Notes: generated from the sequence alone by a model not told the origin. A stretch of 64,000 nt of DNA from JAGWBF01 sp963663025 (GCA_963663025.1 OY760073.1:310001-374000); one strand, 5' to 3'. Positions 33,048-42,479 are shown, numbered from the stretch's first letter. Numbers and translations: made by a program.

Positions 33048-33611
33048 ATGACCATCGGTTTCGGAGACCTGCGCCGGGGAGTTGCCATCGAGGTGGAGGG
33101 CCACCCTTATGAGGTGGTGGAGTACGAGAGGCAGAAGATGCAGCAGAGGGCCCCGGTCACCCGCTTGAAGCTCAAGAGCTTGAAGGATGGGCGTGTCATC
33201 GAGAAGGCTTTCCAGAGCTACACCACCGAGTTCGCCCTGGCCGAGATTGAGGTCCGGGAGGCTCAGTTCCTTTACAGCGATGGCCGTTTCTACACCTTCA
33301 TGGATATGGAGACCTACGATCAGTACCAGCTTGCCACTGCCCAGCTTGGGGATGCTACAAACTTCCTGAAGGGCGATGAAATCGTGGAGGTGGTGTTCTA
33401 CCGGGGAGAGGTGCTCAACATCCGGGTCCCCACCTTCGTGGACCTCCTGGTGACGGACACTCCTCCCGGCTTCAAGGGAGACACCGCGTCGGGTGGGACC
33501 AAGCCCGCGGTGCTGGAGACGGGGCTTACCGTCCAGGTGCCCCTGTTCATAATGAACGGCGAAACAGTTAAGGTCGATACCCGTTCCAGCCAGTACATCG
33601 AGCGGGTCTGA
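33048..33611 (+). CDS. efp: Translation elongation factor P with atypical tip loop
   Basis: EF-P binds between the P and E sites and rescues ribosomes stalled on proline runs. The 187-residue protein has three beta-barrel domains and ends as the family does (MNGETVKVDTRSSQYIERV). A good ribosome site (GGGGGGAG) precedes ATG 33048. The tip loop of domain I reads RQKMQQRAPVTRLKLK. Aligned without gaps to E. coli EF-P, the modified lysine (K34) position is Q33, next to R34. The KPGKG pattern is absent, so neither beta-lysylation nor a standard rhamnosylated-arginine tip is obvious. It lies between pepP and xseA. Confidence 0.95.
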   Translation: MTIGFGDLRRGVAIEVEGHPYEVVEYERQKMQQRAPVTRLKLKSLKDGRVIEKAFQSYTTEFALAEIEVREAQFLYSDGRFYTFMDMETYDQYQLATAQLGDATNFLKGDEIVEVVFYRGEVLNIRVPTFVDLLVTDTPPGFKGDTASGGTKPAVLETGLTVQVPLFIMNGETVKVDTRSSQYIERV

Positions 33612-33629
33612 TAGGGCCGGTGGGCTGAG

Positions 33630-34865
33630 ATGCCTGTCTATACCGTAAGCCAGATAAGCCGATACCTCAAAGAGTCCCTGGAAGGAGACCCGCTCCTAGG
33701 GGATTTGTGGGTCACCGGCGAGATATCCAACTACAGGCCTGCCGCTTCGGGGCACAGCTACTTCACCCTTAAGGATGCCCAGGGGCAGCTCCGCTCGGTC
33801 ATGTTCAAAGGAGGCCGGGGTTCCGAGCTGCTGGAGTCGGGCGTGCTGGTCACCGCTCATGGGCGAATCTCCTTCTACGAAGCCCGGGGGGATGTACAGC
33901 TCATCGCCGACCTTGTGATGCCCGAGGGCACCGGGCCTCTGCACCTGCAGTTGGAGAAGCTGAAGATGCAGCTTGAGGAAGAGGGCCTGTTCGAACTGTC
34001 CCGTAAACGAGGCCTTCCACCTATGCCCCGGACCATTGGAGTCGTGACATCTCCCACGGGGGCGGTGTTCCACGACATCTGCAACATCATCGGGCGCAGG
34101 TTTCCGCTGGTGGAGATACTGCTGGCTCCAGCAACCGTCCAGGGTGACAACGCGGCCCCGGAAATCGTCGCTGCAATCAAGGCCTTGAATGAGCGGAGCA
34201 ACGCCGACATCATCATCGTGACCAGGGGCGGAGGCTCCCTGGAGGAGCTCTGGCCCTTCAACGAGGAGCAGGTTGCCAGGGGAATCTACGGCAGCCGCAT
34301 TCCGGTGGTCAGTGCTGTTGGCCATGAGACAGATTTCACTATAGCCGACTACGTTGCCGACCTTCGAGCGCCCACGCCTTCTGCCGCGGCCGAGATGGTG
34401 GTCCCCGACAGGCGGGCGCTGATGCGGGATATCATCGGCAGGGAAGAGGAGATGGAGCGGTCTCTCAAGGAGTTGGTGAGCTACTACCGTAGCTCGATTG
34501 ACTTCCTGGCTATGCGCGCCCTCCAGCGCACTCCCGACTTCCCCACTTTGCGTCGTCGGGTGGACGACCTGGCAAGGGCTGCCGCAACTCCTCTTTGGGA
34601 GCAGCTGACGAGCTTGAAATACGAGGTTGCCGGATTCGGCGACCAACTCACAGCCCTGGACCCCAAGGCCATCCTGAAGAGGGGCTATGCGGTTGTGGAA
34701 ACTCAGCCCGAGGGCCGGATCGTGCGCAGCAAAGAGCAGGTAAGAGCTGGCCAGAGGCTTAAGCTGCGGGTTGCCGATGGATCCATCCCTGCTGTTGCAG
34801 GCACGTCAGGGGAGGCCCAGCGCCCCAAGAAACAGCCGGAACGGGCCGGCGCTCCGCTGATATAA
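33630..34865 (+). CDS. xseA: Exodeoxyribonuclease VII large subunit
   Basis: Catalytic subunit of the single-strand-specific exonuclease VII. The OB-fold is at the N-terminus (LWVTGEISNYRPAASGHSYFTLKD). The core has GVVTSPTGAVFHDI, IIVTRGGGSLEELWPFNEE and VSAVGHETDFTIADYVADLRAPTPSAAAE. A coiled-coil-like middle and the C-terminal ILKRGYAVV block follow. At 411 residues it is within the usual range. It follows efp by 18 bp, and xseB follows in the same direction. Confidence 0.95.
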   Translation: MPVYTVSQISRYLKESLEGDPLLGDLWVTGEISNYRPAASGHSYFTLKDAQGQLRSVMFKGGRGSELLESGVLVTAHGRISFYEARGDVQLIADLVMPEGTGPLHLQLEKLKMQLEEEGLFELSRKRGLPPMPRTIGVVTSPTGAVFHDICNIIGRRFPLVEILLAPATVQGDNAAPEIVAAIKALNERSNADIIIVTRGGGSLEELWPFNEEQVARGIYGSRIPVVSAVGHETDFTIADYVADLRAPTPSAAAEMVVPDRRALMRDIIGREEEMERSLKELVSYYRSSIDFLAMRALQRTPDFPTLRRRVDDLARAAATPLWEQLTSLKYEVAGFGDQLTALDPKAILKRGYAVVETQPEGRIVRSKEQVRAGQRLKLRVADGSIPAVAGTSGEAQRPKKQPERAGAPLI

Positions 34866-34930
34866 GGCGCTCGGCGCCATACGACATCCGCCGACCTTAG
34901 GGGACGAAAGAGGCATCAGGGGAAATTCGA

Positions 34931-35191
34931 TTGACGAACAGCAGCGAAGACGAAAGCTCGGAGCTCTCCTTCGAGCAGGCTTACAAGAAGCTGGAGCAGA
35001 CCGTGGAAGAGCTGGGCGGCGGCGGGCTGAGCTTGGAGCGGGCGACGGTACTGTACGAAGAGGGAATGAAGCTGGTGAAGGTGTGCAACCAGCTCCTGTC
35101 GGCCGCCGAGCTGCGGGTGACCCAGCTTAAGGACTCCTACGCCGGCGCCCCCGACTCGTTGTCCGACGATGATGACGAGCAGACTCCCTAG
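34931..35191 (+). CDS. xseB: Exodeoxyribonuclease VII small subunit
   Basis: Short helical subunit that binds the large subunit in many copies. The family pattern LSFEQAYKKLEQTVEELGGGGLSLERATVLYEEGMKLVKVCNQ is complete in its parts (SFEQAYKKLE, LSLERATVLYEEG). The start TTG 34931 has AGGGGAAA about 7 bases upstream. The acidic tail (DDDDE) is common. It lies 65 bp after xseA. Confidence 0.92.
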   Translation: MTNSSEDESSELSFEQAYKKLEQTVEELGGGGLSLERATVLYEEGMKLVKVCNQLLSAAELRVTQLKDSYAGAPDSLSDDDDEQTP

Positions 35192-35408
35192 CAAAGCGCC
35201 TTGAGAGCGGACTTGGACCCACACACCTGACACTCTTATGATCCGGGCGCCAAGCCCAAGTGAATCGTCGAGCAGTGCGTTCGAACCGGTTTGGACTGTA
35301 TCGCCGTGACAGACCATAAGGCCATAGAAGCCTCGTGCTGCGAAGGGCGAACTCCATTCAGAGATTGGCCACCATGTACTCTACGTTGAGAAAGAAGCTC
35401 GCCTGAAG

Positions 35409-36212
35409 ATGCTGGAAGTGGGTTGGTTCTCCACCGGCCGCGGTGAGGGGTCCATGGGCCTGTTCGAGCATGTGTATGGCCGGATGCGCTCCGGCGAGAT
35501 TGATGGGCGCATCCAGTTCGTTTTCAGCAACCGGGAGCCGGGCGAGGGGGAAGGCAGCGACCGCTTTTTCGAGAGGGTCAGAAGCTACGGGCTGCCCCTG
35601 GTGACCATCTCATCCATGAAGTTCCGCCGGGAGGTTGGAGGAAGGTTCGCCGACCACCGGGAGGAGTACGACCGCCGTGTCATGGACGCTCTCGGAGGCT
35701 TTGCGCCCGACGTTTGCGCCCTGGCGGGGTACATGCTCATCACGGGCGGCCCAATGTGCCGGCGCTACACCATGCTGAACCTGCATCCCGCGCTGCCTGG
35801 CGGCTCCGTGGGCACATGGCAGAAAGTTATCTGGGACCTGATAGATGCCAGGGCGGCGGTTACCGGCTCCATGGTCCACCTTGCCACCGAGGAGCTGGAC
35901 AGGGGGCCTGCAGTGGCTTACTGCACGCTTCCCATCGTGGGAGGCCCATTCGATGCGCTATGGGCGCAGGTGGAGGGCAGGTCGGTGGCCGACCTGCAGG
36001 CCGAAATTGGGGAGGAGCTTCCACTGTTTAAGCTTATTCGCCAGGAAGGGTACCGCAGGGAGCCTTGGTTGCTGGGCGCTACCCTAAAGGCGATAGTTAA
36101 AGGCAGGATAACCCTGCGAGCTGGACGGGTCTATGACGAGGATGGCCTGCCGTCGGACGGTCTGTGCCTGGATGAAGAGATCGAGCAAGCCCTTTCGGGC
36201 AGCCAGGGGTAG
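35409..36212 (+). CDS. PurN-like formyltransferase family protein
   Basis: The family transfers a formyl group from 10-formyltetrahydrofolate. The catalytic Asn-His pair is in LNLHPALPGG and the Asp in HLATEELDRGPAVA, so the active-site set N-H-D is present. The N-terminal nucleotide loop is GEGSMGLFE instead of the usual GSGTN, and about 60 extra residues follow the core (GRITLRAGRVYDEDGLP). This suggests a relative of glycinamide ribonucleotide formyltransferase rather than a certain PurN. No purine genes are nearby. It converges with clpP, 15 bp away. Confidence 0.7.
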   Translation: MLEVGWFSTGRGEGSMGLFEHVYGRMRSGEIDGRIQFVFSNREPGEGEGSDRFFERVRSYGLPLVTISSMKFRREVGGRFADHREEYDRRVMDALGGFAPDVCALAGYMLITGGPMCRRYTMLNLHPALPGGSVGTWQKVIWDLIDARAAVTGSMVHLATEELDRGPAVAYCTLPIVGGPFDALWAQVEGRSVADLQAEIGEELPLFKLIRQEGYRREPWLLGATLKAIVKGRITLRAGRVYDEDGLPSDGLCLDEEIEQALSGSQG

Positions 36213-36227
36213 AAGGATCCTGCCGGG

Positions 36228-36896
36228 CTATTCCTTGGACTCGGCCTCGTTGGAGCCGTCAGCCTGTTCGGCGTTGCCCTGCGGCCCCAACACTTCATCT
36301 ACCAAGCCATAGTCGAGGGCTTGGTCTGCCGCCAGGTAGTAGTCCCGGTCGGTGTCCCGCGCGATCTTCTCGTAGGTCTGCCCGGTGTGGGTAGAAAGTA
36401 TCTGCCGAATCTTGTCCTGCATGCGGATTATCTCGCGAGCGGCTATCTCGATATCAGCAGCCTGGCCTTGGGCGCCCCCCATAGCTTGGTGCATGTGGAT
36501 GGTCGCGTTGGGGAGGGCGTACCTTTTCTTGGCGTGGCCGCCGCTCAAGAGCACCGTTGCCATGCTGGCCGCCATGCCTACGCAGATTGTGGAGACTTCT
36601 GGGCGGACTAGCTGCATGGTGTCGTAGATTGCCAGCCCGGCGCTGATCACGCCGCCCGGGCTGTTGATATACAGGCTGATGTCCCGTTCCGGGTCTTCCC
36701 GCTCGAGGAAAAGGAGCTGGGCTATTATCAGGTTCGCCACATGGTCCACAATGGGGGTTCCCAAGAATATGATGCGCTCTTTCAGCAGCAACGAATAGAT
36801 GTCGAATGCCCGCTCACCCCTTGGGCTGGTCTCTATTACCATGGGGATTATGTTCTTGGGGTCGTTTGTATAGCTGCTAAAGGGGTTTTCCAGCAA
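36228..36896 (-). CDS. clpP: ATP-dependent Clp protease proteolytic subunit
   Basis: Barrel-forming serine protease that degrades proteins fed by Clp ATPases. The catalytic triad is S111 (GMAASMATVL), H136 (IHMHQAMGGAQGQAADIE) and D185 (DTDRDYYL), with the usual spacing. At 222 residues it has a longer N-terminus than many, and the start is TTG 36896. It is the second gene after tig, 33 bp downstream, a classic tig-clpP order. clpX is not in the window. Confidence 0.96.
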   Translation of the reverse strand: MLENPFSSYTNDPKNIIPMVIETSPRGERAFDIYSLLLKERIIFLGTPIVDHVANLIIAQLLFLEREDPERDISLYINSPGGVISAGLAIYDTMQLVRPEVSTICVGMAASMATVLLSGGHAKKRYALPNATIHMHQAMGGAQGQAADIEIAAREIIRMQDKIRQILSTHTGQTYEKIARDTDRDYYLAADQALDYGLVDEVLGPQGNAEQADGSNEAESKE

Positions 36897-36929
36897 TGCT
36901 CTTGCCTCCGCACTCCTAGTTGATCAGGT

Positions 36930-38300
36930 CTATCCGTTGGCCCGGGTTGTCTCCTCGGGCCCCTCCTGAGATTCAACGGCCTCCTCCTGAACGTCGCCGT
37001 CCTCTGGGGCAGGCTCAACGCCGTCAGTTCCTTCCACTAACTGGGCCAGGCGCTCCAGCACCTTCCGGGTTAATAATACCGTCCTGATGGAGCCCCTCGC
37101 ATCCTCCGAAGATAACGCCCTCAAGATGGCTTCGGACCTTGCGCCGGCGCTGACTACCATCCGGTCGATCTCAGCGTCGACCTCTTCGGAGTCGACTTCC
37201 AGGTTTTCGTCCTGGGCCAGCTTGCGGATTACAAGGAACCTGCTCAGGCGCTCCTGGGCAGAGGTACGAAGGTTCTCCCGAGACTCTTCCCGGCTCTTGC
37301 CCAGGTTGGCAAGGTACTCTTCCACGCTGGCGTCCTGTCCCTGCTGGCGGGCCTGTTCTTCCAGGATGTTGTCGATCTCCCGCTCGGTAGTAGCATCGGA
37401 TATCTCGATGGACGCCTCGCTGATCACCTTGTCCAGTGCTCTCTCTTGGAATTCCCTCTCGGCGTACCGGGTTGCTTCCTCGGTCAGGTTCTCACGGACC
37501 GAGACCTTAAGGGCTTCCAGGGACTCATACCCATCTTCTATGCCCTTGGCGAACTCATCGTCCAAGTCGGGCAGGTTCTTGGTCTTCACCTGTAGGACCT
37601 TGATGTCGAAAGTGCAGTCCTCCCCGGCTATGGAATCGTCCTGGTAGTCATCGGGGACCTTCAGGGTGAACTGCTTCGACTGCCCTTCCGTTAGGCCTTC
37701 GAGGTAGATGGAGAACCCCGGGAAAGGATAGGGGTTGTCCTGGGCGGGAAGAAAATCGACCCCCCGGTCGTTGGCCACCTGCCTCCCTGCGATTGTGCCG
37801 TCCACATCCAGGGTCACAAGGTCGCCGAACTGCACTGGACGCTCCGCAGGCTCCCATGGAGCTGCGTTGTACTGCAGGCTTTCCAGCACCTTGTCAATCT
37901 GCTCATCGGTAATCTCTACGGGCTCTCTGGACACATCTATCTGCTGCAGGTCTCCCAGCTCGATCAGGGGTTCCAGGGGGACCGTTGCTTTGAAGGAGAC
38001 TGGGTCCACACCCTCGACCTCCACGTCGGGTTGGCCGAAGGTGTCCAGGCCCTCGTCGCTGATGGCTTTGTCCAGGGACTCCTGGACGATGTAGTCTAAG
38101 CTGTCCCTCACCAGCGCTTCCCGGCCAAGGAAGGCTTCCACGATGTGCCTCGGAGCCTTTCCCGGACGGAATCCAGGGATGGTGACTCGGTTTCTGTTTC
38201 GCCTGAAAGCCCTATCAAGAAAAGGTTCCAGGTCTTCGGGGTCGAGGGCTACAGTGAGGGTTACTTGCCGGACCGCGGACTCGTCCTTTGTGACTTTCAA
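36930..38300 (-). CDS. tig: Trigger factor
   Basis: Ribosome-bound chaperone and peptidyl-prolyl isomerase for nascent chains. The ribosome-binding signature is NRVTIPGFRPGKAPRHIVE. The FKBP domain begins near FGDLVTLDVDGTIAG. The C-terminal helical arms end in an acidic, poorly ordered tail (about 35 residues rich in E and D). Its 456 residues are typical. The start is TTG 38300. It precedes clpP on the same strand and lies 87 bp after the end of aspS. Confidence 0.95.
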   Translation of the reverse strand: MKVTKDESAVRQVTLTVALDPEDLEPFLDRAFRRNRNRVTIPGFRPGKAPRHIVEAFLGREALVRDSLDYIVQESLDKAISDEGLDTFGQPDVEVEGVDPVSFKATVPLEPLIELGDLQQIDVSREPVEITDEQIDKVLESLQYNAAPWEPAERPVQFGDLVTLDVDGTIAGRQVANDRGVDFLPAQDNPYPFPGFSIYLEGLTEGQSKQFTLKVPDDYQDDSIAGEDCTFDIKVLQVKTKNLPDLDDEFAKGIEDGYESLEALKVSVRENLTEEATRYAEREFQERALDKVISEASIEISDATTEREIDNILEEQARQQGQDASVEEYLANLGKSREESRENLRTSAQERLSRFLVIRKLAQDENLEVDSEEVDAEIDRMVVSAGARSEAILRALSSEDARGSIRTVLLTRKVLERLAQLVEGTDGVEPAPEDGDVQEEAVESQEGPEETTRANG

Positions 38301-38387
38301 ATGGGAGAAGCCTCCAGAGTGTGCAACTAGGAAATTATAACATACCCGCTAGTTTGTGAAAACTTTCTCTTTGGCTTCCGGCGGCCT

Positions 38388-40184
38388 TTACTCCAGGGTC
38401 TGAATGTGGAGCTCCCGTAGCTGTCGCTGATGCACGGGGGAGGGCGCCCCGAAGAGATAGTCCGTTGCGCTCTGGGTCTTGGGAAAGGCGATAACCTCCC
38501 GTATGCTGTCCTGGTCGCCCAGCAGCATTACCACTCTGTCTATGCCGCTGGCGAACCCTCCGTGGGGTGGCGCGCCGTACTCCAGCGCATCCAGTATCTG
38601 CCCGAACTGCACCTGCATCTCCTCCGGGGAGTGGCCCATCAGCCCGAAAATCTTCTCCTGGTTCCTTCTCAGGTGATTTCGTATGCTTCCCCCGGCGATC
38701 TCCAGGCCGTTGCACACTAGGTCGTACTGCTTGGCGACAGCCTTCTCCGGGGCGGTGTCCATGAGGGAAACATGGTCGTCCTTTGGGGCGCAGAAGGGGT
38801 TGTGGGGCGAGTCCCACCGGCCCTCATCCTGGTTCCACTCTAGGAGGGGAAAGTCGGTGATGAACCCGAAGGCCAGCAGGTCTGGGTCTGCCAATTCCAG
38901 CCGATTCCCTAACTCCTGGCGCAGATGGCCCAGTACGAGGGTAGCTGTGTCTGAAGGTCCAGCCACTATGAGCATCAGGTCGCCTCGCTTTGCCCCCGAG
39001 TGTTGGGCCATACCGCGCACATTTTCGAGGGACAGGAAGCGGGAAGCCGGCGACCTGATGTCCTCCGTGGTCAAGCCTTCCAGGCTGCCAGAGGCATCAC
39101 CCGCCAGGGCGATCGTCACCAGCCCAGAAGCGCCCCACTGCCTGGCAAGGCTGGTCAGATCGTCGACCTGCTTGCGGGTGTAGCCTGCACAACCAGGAGC
39201 AACCAGCCCCATTACCACGCCGCCCGACTCGACCGCACTGCGGAACACCTGGAAGTCCGTCTGCGAGGCGATGTCCGTCAGGTCTGCAATCTCCATCCCG
39301 TAGCGCAGGTCTGGTCTGTCGTTGCCATATCTCGCCATAGCGTCGGCGTAGGATAGCCTGGGGAAGGGCCGCAGCACCTTCTTATGGGGGACTATGCTCT
39401 CGGCCAAGCCTGTGAACAGGTCCTCCATCAAGGTCAGGATGTCTTCCTCTTCGACGAACCCCATCTCTAGGTCGAGCTGAGTGAACTCGGGTTGGCGGTC
39501 CGCACGAAGGTCCTCATCCCGGAAGCAGCGAGCTATCTGGAAATACCGCTCTACGCCCCCCATGACCAGGAGTTGCTTCATCTGCTGTGGGGACTGGGGA
39601 AGGGCGTAGAAGTTTCCGGGATGCACCCTGCTTGGGACAAGGTAGTCGCGGGCCCCCTCGGGAGTGCTCTTTGTCAGGATTGGGGTTTCAACCTCGATGA
39701 AGTCCCTCTCGCTGAGATAGTCCCGTATGTACTTCACCACCTTGTGCCTGAGTACCAGGTTGTCCTTGAGGGTGGCGCGTCTAATGTCCAGGTAGCGGTA
39801 CTTGAGGCGCAGGAGTTCATCTGCCTCAGGCGCTTCTTCGTCCAGATCGAAGGGGGGAACCTTGGATGGATTGAGTATGCGGGCCTCGTGGGCGATCACC
39901 TCGACGCCGCCCGTTGGGTTCCGAGGGTTGTCCGTCCCCTGGGGACGTTTGGACACCTCTCCCTCGATCTGGAGCACCCATTCGGGGCGCGCTTCAATTC
40001 CAACGGAGTACGAATCGGGGAAATGATCCTGGTTGAGCACGACCTGCACTGTTCCCGAGGTGTCCCGCAGGTCTATGAATATTATGCCGCCATGGTCCCG
40101 CCTGCGATGTACCCAACCGGCCAGGACGACCGCCCGGCCATGGTCCGAATCGCGGAGGCTGCCGCAGCTTGTGTTCTTGTACAA
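38388..40184 (-). CDS. aspS: Aspartate--tRNA ligase
   Basis: Class II synthetase of bacterial type, 598 residues. The N-terminal OB-fold anticodon domain is GWVHRRRDHGGIIFIDLRD. Motif 2 is in YFQIARCFRDEDLRADRQPEFTQLDLE. A GAD insertion lies in the middle. Motif 3 is GGFASGIDRVVMLL. The start is TTG 40184 with AAAGGAG a few bases upstream, which fixes the start well. Whether it also charges tRNA-Asn cannot be judged here. It is divergent from the acetyltransferase gene and upstream of tig on the same strand. Confidence 0.96.
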   Translation of the reverse strand: MYKNTSCGSLRDSDHGRAVVLAGWVHRRRDHGGIIFIDLRDTSGTVQVVLNQDHFPDSYSVGIEARPEWVLQIEGEVSKRPQGTDNPRNPTGGVEVIAHEARILNPSKVPPFDLDEEAPEADELLRLKYRYLDIRRATLKDNLVLRHKVVKYIRDYLSERDFIEVETPILTKSTPEGARDYLVPSRVHPGNFYALPQSPQQMKQLLVMGGVERYFQIARCFRDEDLRADRQPEFTQLDLEMGFVEEEDILTLMEDLFTGLAESIVPHKKVLRPFPRLSYADAMARYGNDRPDLRYGMEIADLTDIASQTDFQVFRSAVESGGVVMGLVAPGCAGYTRKQVDDLTSLARQWGASGLVTIALAGDASGSLEGLTTEDIRSPASRFLSLENVRGMAQHSGAKRGDLMLIVAGPSDTATLVLGHLRQELGNRLELADPDLLAFGFITDFPLLEWNQDEGRWDSPHNPFCAPKDDHVSLMDTAPEKAVAKQYDLVCNGLEIAGGSIRNHLRRNQEKIFGLMGHSPEEMQVQFGQILDALEYGAPPHGGFASGIDRVVMLLGDQDSIREVIAFPKTQSATDYLFGAPSPVHQRQLRELHIQTLE

Positions 40185-40271
40185 CTATCTCCTTTAGCAC
40201 CGCATATATTCCCACAGCCCAGTCGCCATTTTCAAGGAGAACGACCTACCCTGTGGGGCCTCGGACCTGGT

Positions 40272-40300
40272 TTGTCTTGACCAAGGGCTGCTGATATAAT
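40272..40300 (+). promoter_or_regulatory. Sigma-A-like promoter for the acetyltransferase-rhomboid pair
   Basis: TTGTCT at 40272-40277, a 17-bp spacer and TATAAT at 40295-40300. It gives a leader of about 65 nt before GTG 40371. Confidence 0.5.
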
Positions 40301-40370
40301 CCGAACCATAGGTCCTGATGGTCCACGGTGCCTTTCGGGACCGCCAACGCCCTGAGTCCGGAGGGATATA

Positions 40371-40961
40371 GTGCTTCCCGGCGTGCAGCTCAATAGGGTA
40401 TCTCACGAAGATGTGCAGAGGATAGCTCTGTGGCTCCAGGACCCTGAGGTTAACGGCTCATGGTACGGCACCGATGAGCACGGCGAACCCCTCCACATCG
40501 GCTACTCCCCCAAAGGCTTAGCCAATGCCACCATCGGCGACTGGGACCTTGCTTTCGATAGTCCGGTGCGAAAGATATTCTCGGTTGTCACCGACGGTGG
40601 GGAGCACATAGGTGAAACGCAGATGGTCATCGAAGAGCCCCTGCGGGAAGCCCAGATGCACGTTCTCATCGGGCGAAAGGACCTGTGGTACCAGGGTTAC
40701 GGTACGGCTGCACTCCTGCATCTGCTGGACCTGGCTTTCCACACCTACGGGCTTCACCGGGCGTGGGTGGATGTCCCCGAATACAACAAGCCCGCTCTCC
40801 ACATATGCGAGCGGCTGGGCTTTGTGCTGGAAGGCCGTCTGAGAGGCACCCATCCCAAGGACGGCAAATGGTACGACTCCATGGCCATGGGGCTGCTGTC
40901 CAACGAGTATGCCAGGCGGAGGGCCCGCCTTCTGGAAGGTGCGGACGCGCCGTCAGCCTGA
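40371..40961 (+). CDS. GNAT-family N-acetyltransferase (RimJ/RimL-like)
   Basis: The acetyl-CoA-binding region is seen in IGRKDLWYQGYGTAALLHLLDLAF, and the later part, NKPALHICERLGFVLEGRLRGTHPKDGKWYDSMAMGLL, is typical of the RimJ/RimL group that acetylates protein N-termini or small amines. The substrate is unknown. The start GTG 40371 follows GGAGGGA. It is followed by the rhomboid gene after 25 bp, so the two are likely co-transcribed from the promoter at 40272-40300. Confidence 0.85.
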   Translation: MLPGVQLNRVSHEDVQRIALWLQDPEVNGSWYGTDEHGEPLHIGYSPKGLANATIGDWDLAFDSPVRKIFSVVTDGGEHIGETQMVIEEPLREAQMHVLIGRKDLWYQGYGTAALLHLLDLAFHTYGLHRAWVDVPEYNKPALHICERLGFVLEGRLRGTHPKDGKWYDSMAMGLLSNEYARRRARLLEGADAPSA

Positions 40962-40986
40962 GCCTAGGCAGCCTGAATCAAGGCCA

Positions 40987-41688
40987 TTGATCTCCCTCTT
41001 CTATCGTAGTCCAAGACCCCTGGTTATCTATCTTCTGATCGCCATCAATGCGCTGGTGTTCCTTTACCAGCTTTCCCTGTCCGGTCTGGAGGAATACCGC
41101 TTCATCTACCAGTTCGGTCTCGTACCCTGGGAGCTGGCATCGGGTGAAGAGGTTGTCCAGCGTCCCGTTCACGATGGGGTCCGGATTTGGGTCCTGGATG
41201 TGGCCTCCCCCATCCCCACATGGGGGACAATCTTTTCGTCCATGTTTGTTCACAGTGGGTGGATGCATTTTGGGCTGAATATGCTTTTCCTTTGGGTGGC
41301 TGGCGAGGGAGTGGAAACCCGGTTGGGGCATATCAAGCTGGCCCTGCTATACGCCGCTGCCGGGGCGGGCGGCGTTGGAGCACACGTTCTGGTCAACAGC
41401 GATTCCGTGGTGCCCCTGGTGGGGGCCAGCGGCGCAATCTCGGGCATTCTGGGAGTTTACCTCGTTGCCTTTCCGCTCAGCCGTTCAACCCTTTTCATCG
41501 TGTTCTGGTTTGTCTCCCAGCTTCTGAATATCGTGAGCTCCCACGGGGCAGATGCTTCGGAAGTGGGAATTGCTTACATGGCGCACGTCGGAGGGTTTGT
41601 CGCGGGCGTGCTGCTCATGGTGGTCTTTAGGCTGCTTGCTGGGGATAAGTGGGGGAGTCGAAAACGGCAGGACTACAGGGGTGGATGA
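40987..41688 (+). CDS. Rhomboid-family intramembrane serine protease
   Basis: I take TTG 40987 as the start; a longer frame would overlap the acetyltransferase. The product is 233 residues with six or so membrane helices. The family marks are HFGLN (94-98), the catalytic serine S149 in GASGAISG, and H200 in AHVGGFVAG. Rhomboids cut membrane proteins within or near the bilayer. Between the first helix and HFGLN is a soluble loop of about 50 residues. The substrate is unknown. It converges with livF. Confidence 0.9.
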   Translation: MISLFYRSPRPLVIYLLIAINALVFLYQLSLSGLEEYRFIYQFGLVPWELASGEEVVQRPVHDGVRIWVLDVASPIPTWGTIFSSMFVHSGWMHFGLNMLFLWVAGEGVETRLGHIKLALLYAAAGAGGVGAHVLVNSDSVVPLVGASGAISGILGVYLVAFPLSRSTLFIVFWFVSQLLNIVSSHGADASEVGIAYMAHVGGFVAGVLLMVVFRLLAGDKWGSRKRQDYRGG

Positions 41689-41705
41689 GCCAGCGATGGC
41701 GTGGT

Positions 41706-42479
41706 TCAGACTTCGTCTTGTTCTGGATTTACCCTTCCCAGAAACACCTCGGTCAGTATGTTCGTCTCCAGGATGGACTGGGGGCTGCCATGGTGGACAA
41801 CCTTGCCCTTGTCCAGGACATAGGCCCGATCAGCTATGCCCATGACTCCCTTGATGTTGTGCTCGACGACCATGATGCTGGTGTTGAGGTTATCGTTTAT
41901 CTCCGATACCTTTTGGAACACCTCTTTGACAATTATAGGGGCCAAGCCCAGGGTTGGCTCATCCAGGAGGAGCAGCTCAGGGTCGGCCATGAGGCCGCGC
42001 CCCAGAGCCAGCATCTGCTGCTGACCGCCCGACATCTGGCTGGCAAGGTCCCGGCGTTTCTCGTGGAGTATTGGAAACAGCTCCATCACCGAGTCCATGC
42101 GGCGTTCCTTTTCTACCCTGTCCGCCAGGTAGAGGCAGCCCATCTCCAGGTTCTCCCTTATGGTGAGATGGGTGAAGACCCGCCTGCCCTGGGGGACGAA
42201 GGCGATGCCATCCTTCACGATCTCGTGGGTCGCGGCGGCGAGCAGGTCCTGCCGCCAGTAAACATGCCCGGAGACCACGGGCACCAAGCCCATCACCGCC
42301 TTCAGCACGGTGGACTTTCCGGCGCCGTTGGGGCCCATAACGGCCACAACCTCCCCTTCCCGGATTCCCAGGTTCACGTCGTCCAGGGCCCGAACCGCTC
42401 CGTAGCGGACAGATATATCCACCAGTTCCAGGTTCATAGACCGCTCGCCCGAATCTGCTGTGGTTTCTCGCATGTTCAT
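41706..42479 (-). CDS. livF: Branched-chain amino-acid ABC transporter ATPase LivF
   Basis: Walker A MGPNGAGKST, the signature MSGGQQQMLALGRGLM, Walker B LLLLDEPTLGLAP and the H-loop VVEHN are all present in 257 residues. LivF powers uptake of leucine, isoleucine, valine or related compounds together with LivG. It is the last gene of the livJHMGF operon, 47 bp after livG. The first 15 residues precede the usual LivF start (NLELVDISVRYGAV), so a later start is possible. Confidence 0.9.
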   Translation of the reverse strand: MNMRETTADSGERSMNLELVDISVRYGAVRALDDVNLGIREGEVVAVMGPNGAGKSTVLKAVMGLVPVVSGHVYWRQDLLAAATHEIVKDGIAFVPQGRRVFTHLTIRENLEMGCLYLADRVEKERRMDSVMELFPILHEKRRDLASQMSGGQQQMLALGRGLMADPELLLLDEPTLGLAPIIVKEVFQKVSEINDNLNTSIMVVEHNIKGVMGIADRAYVLDKGKVVHHGSPQSILETNILTEVFLGRVNPEQDEV

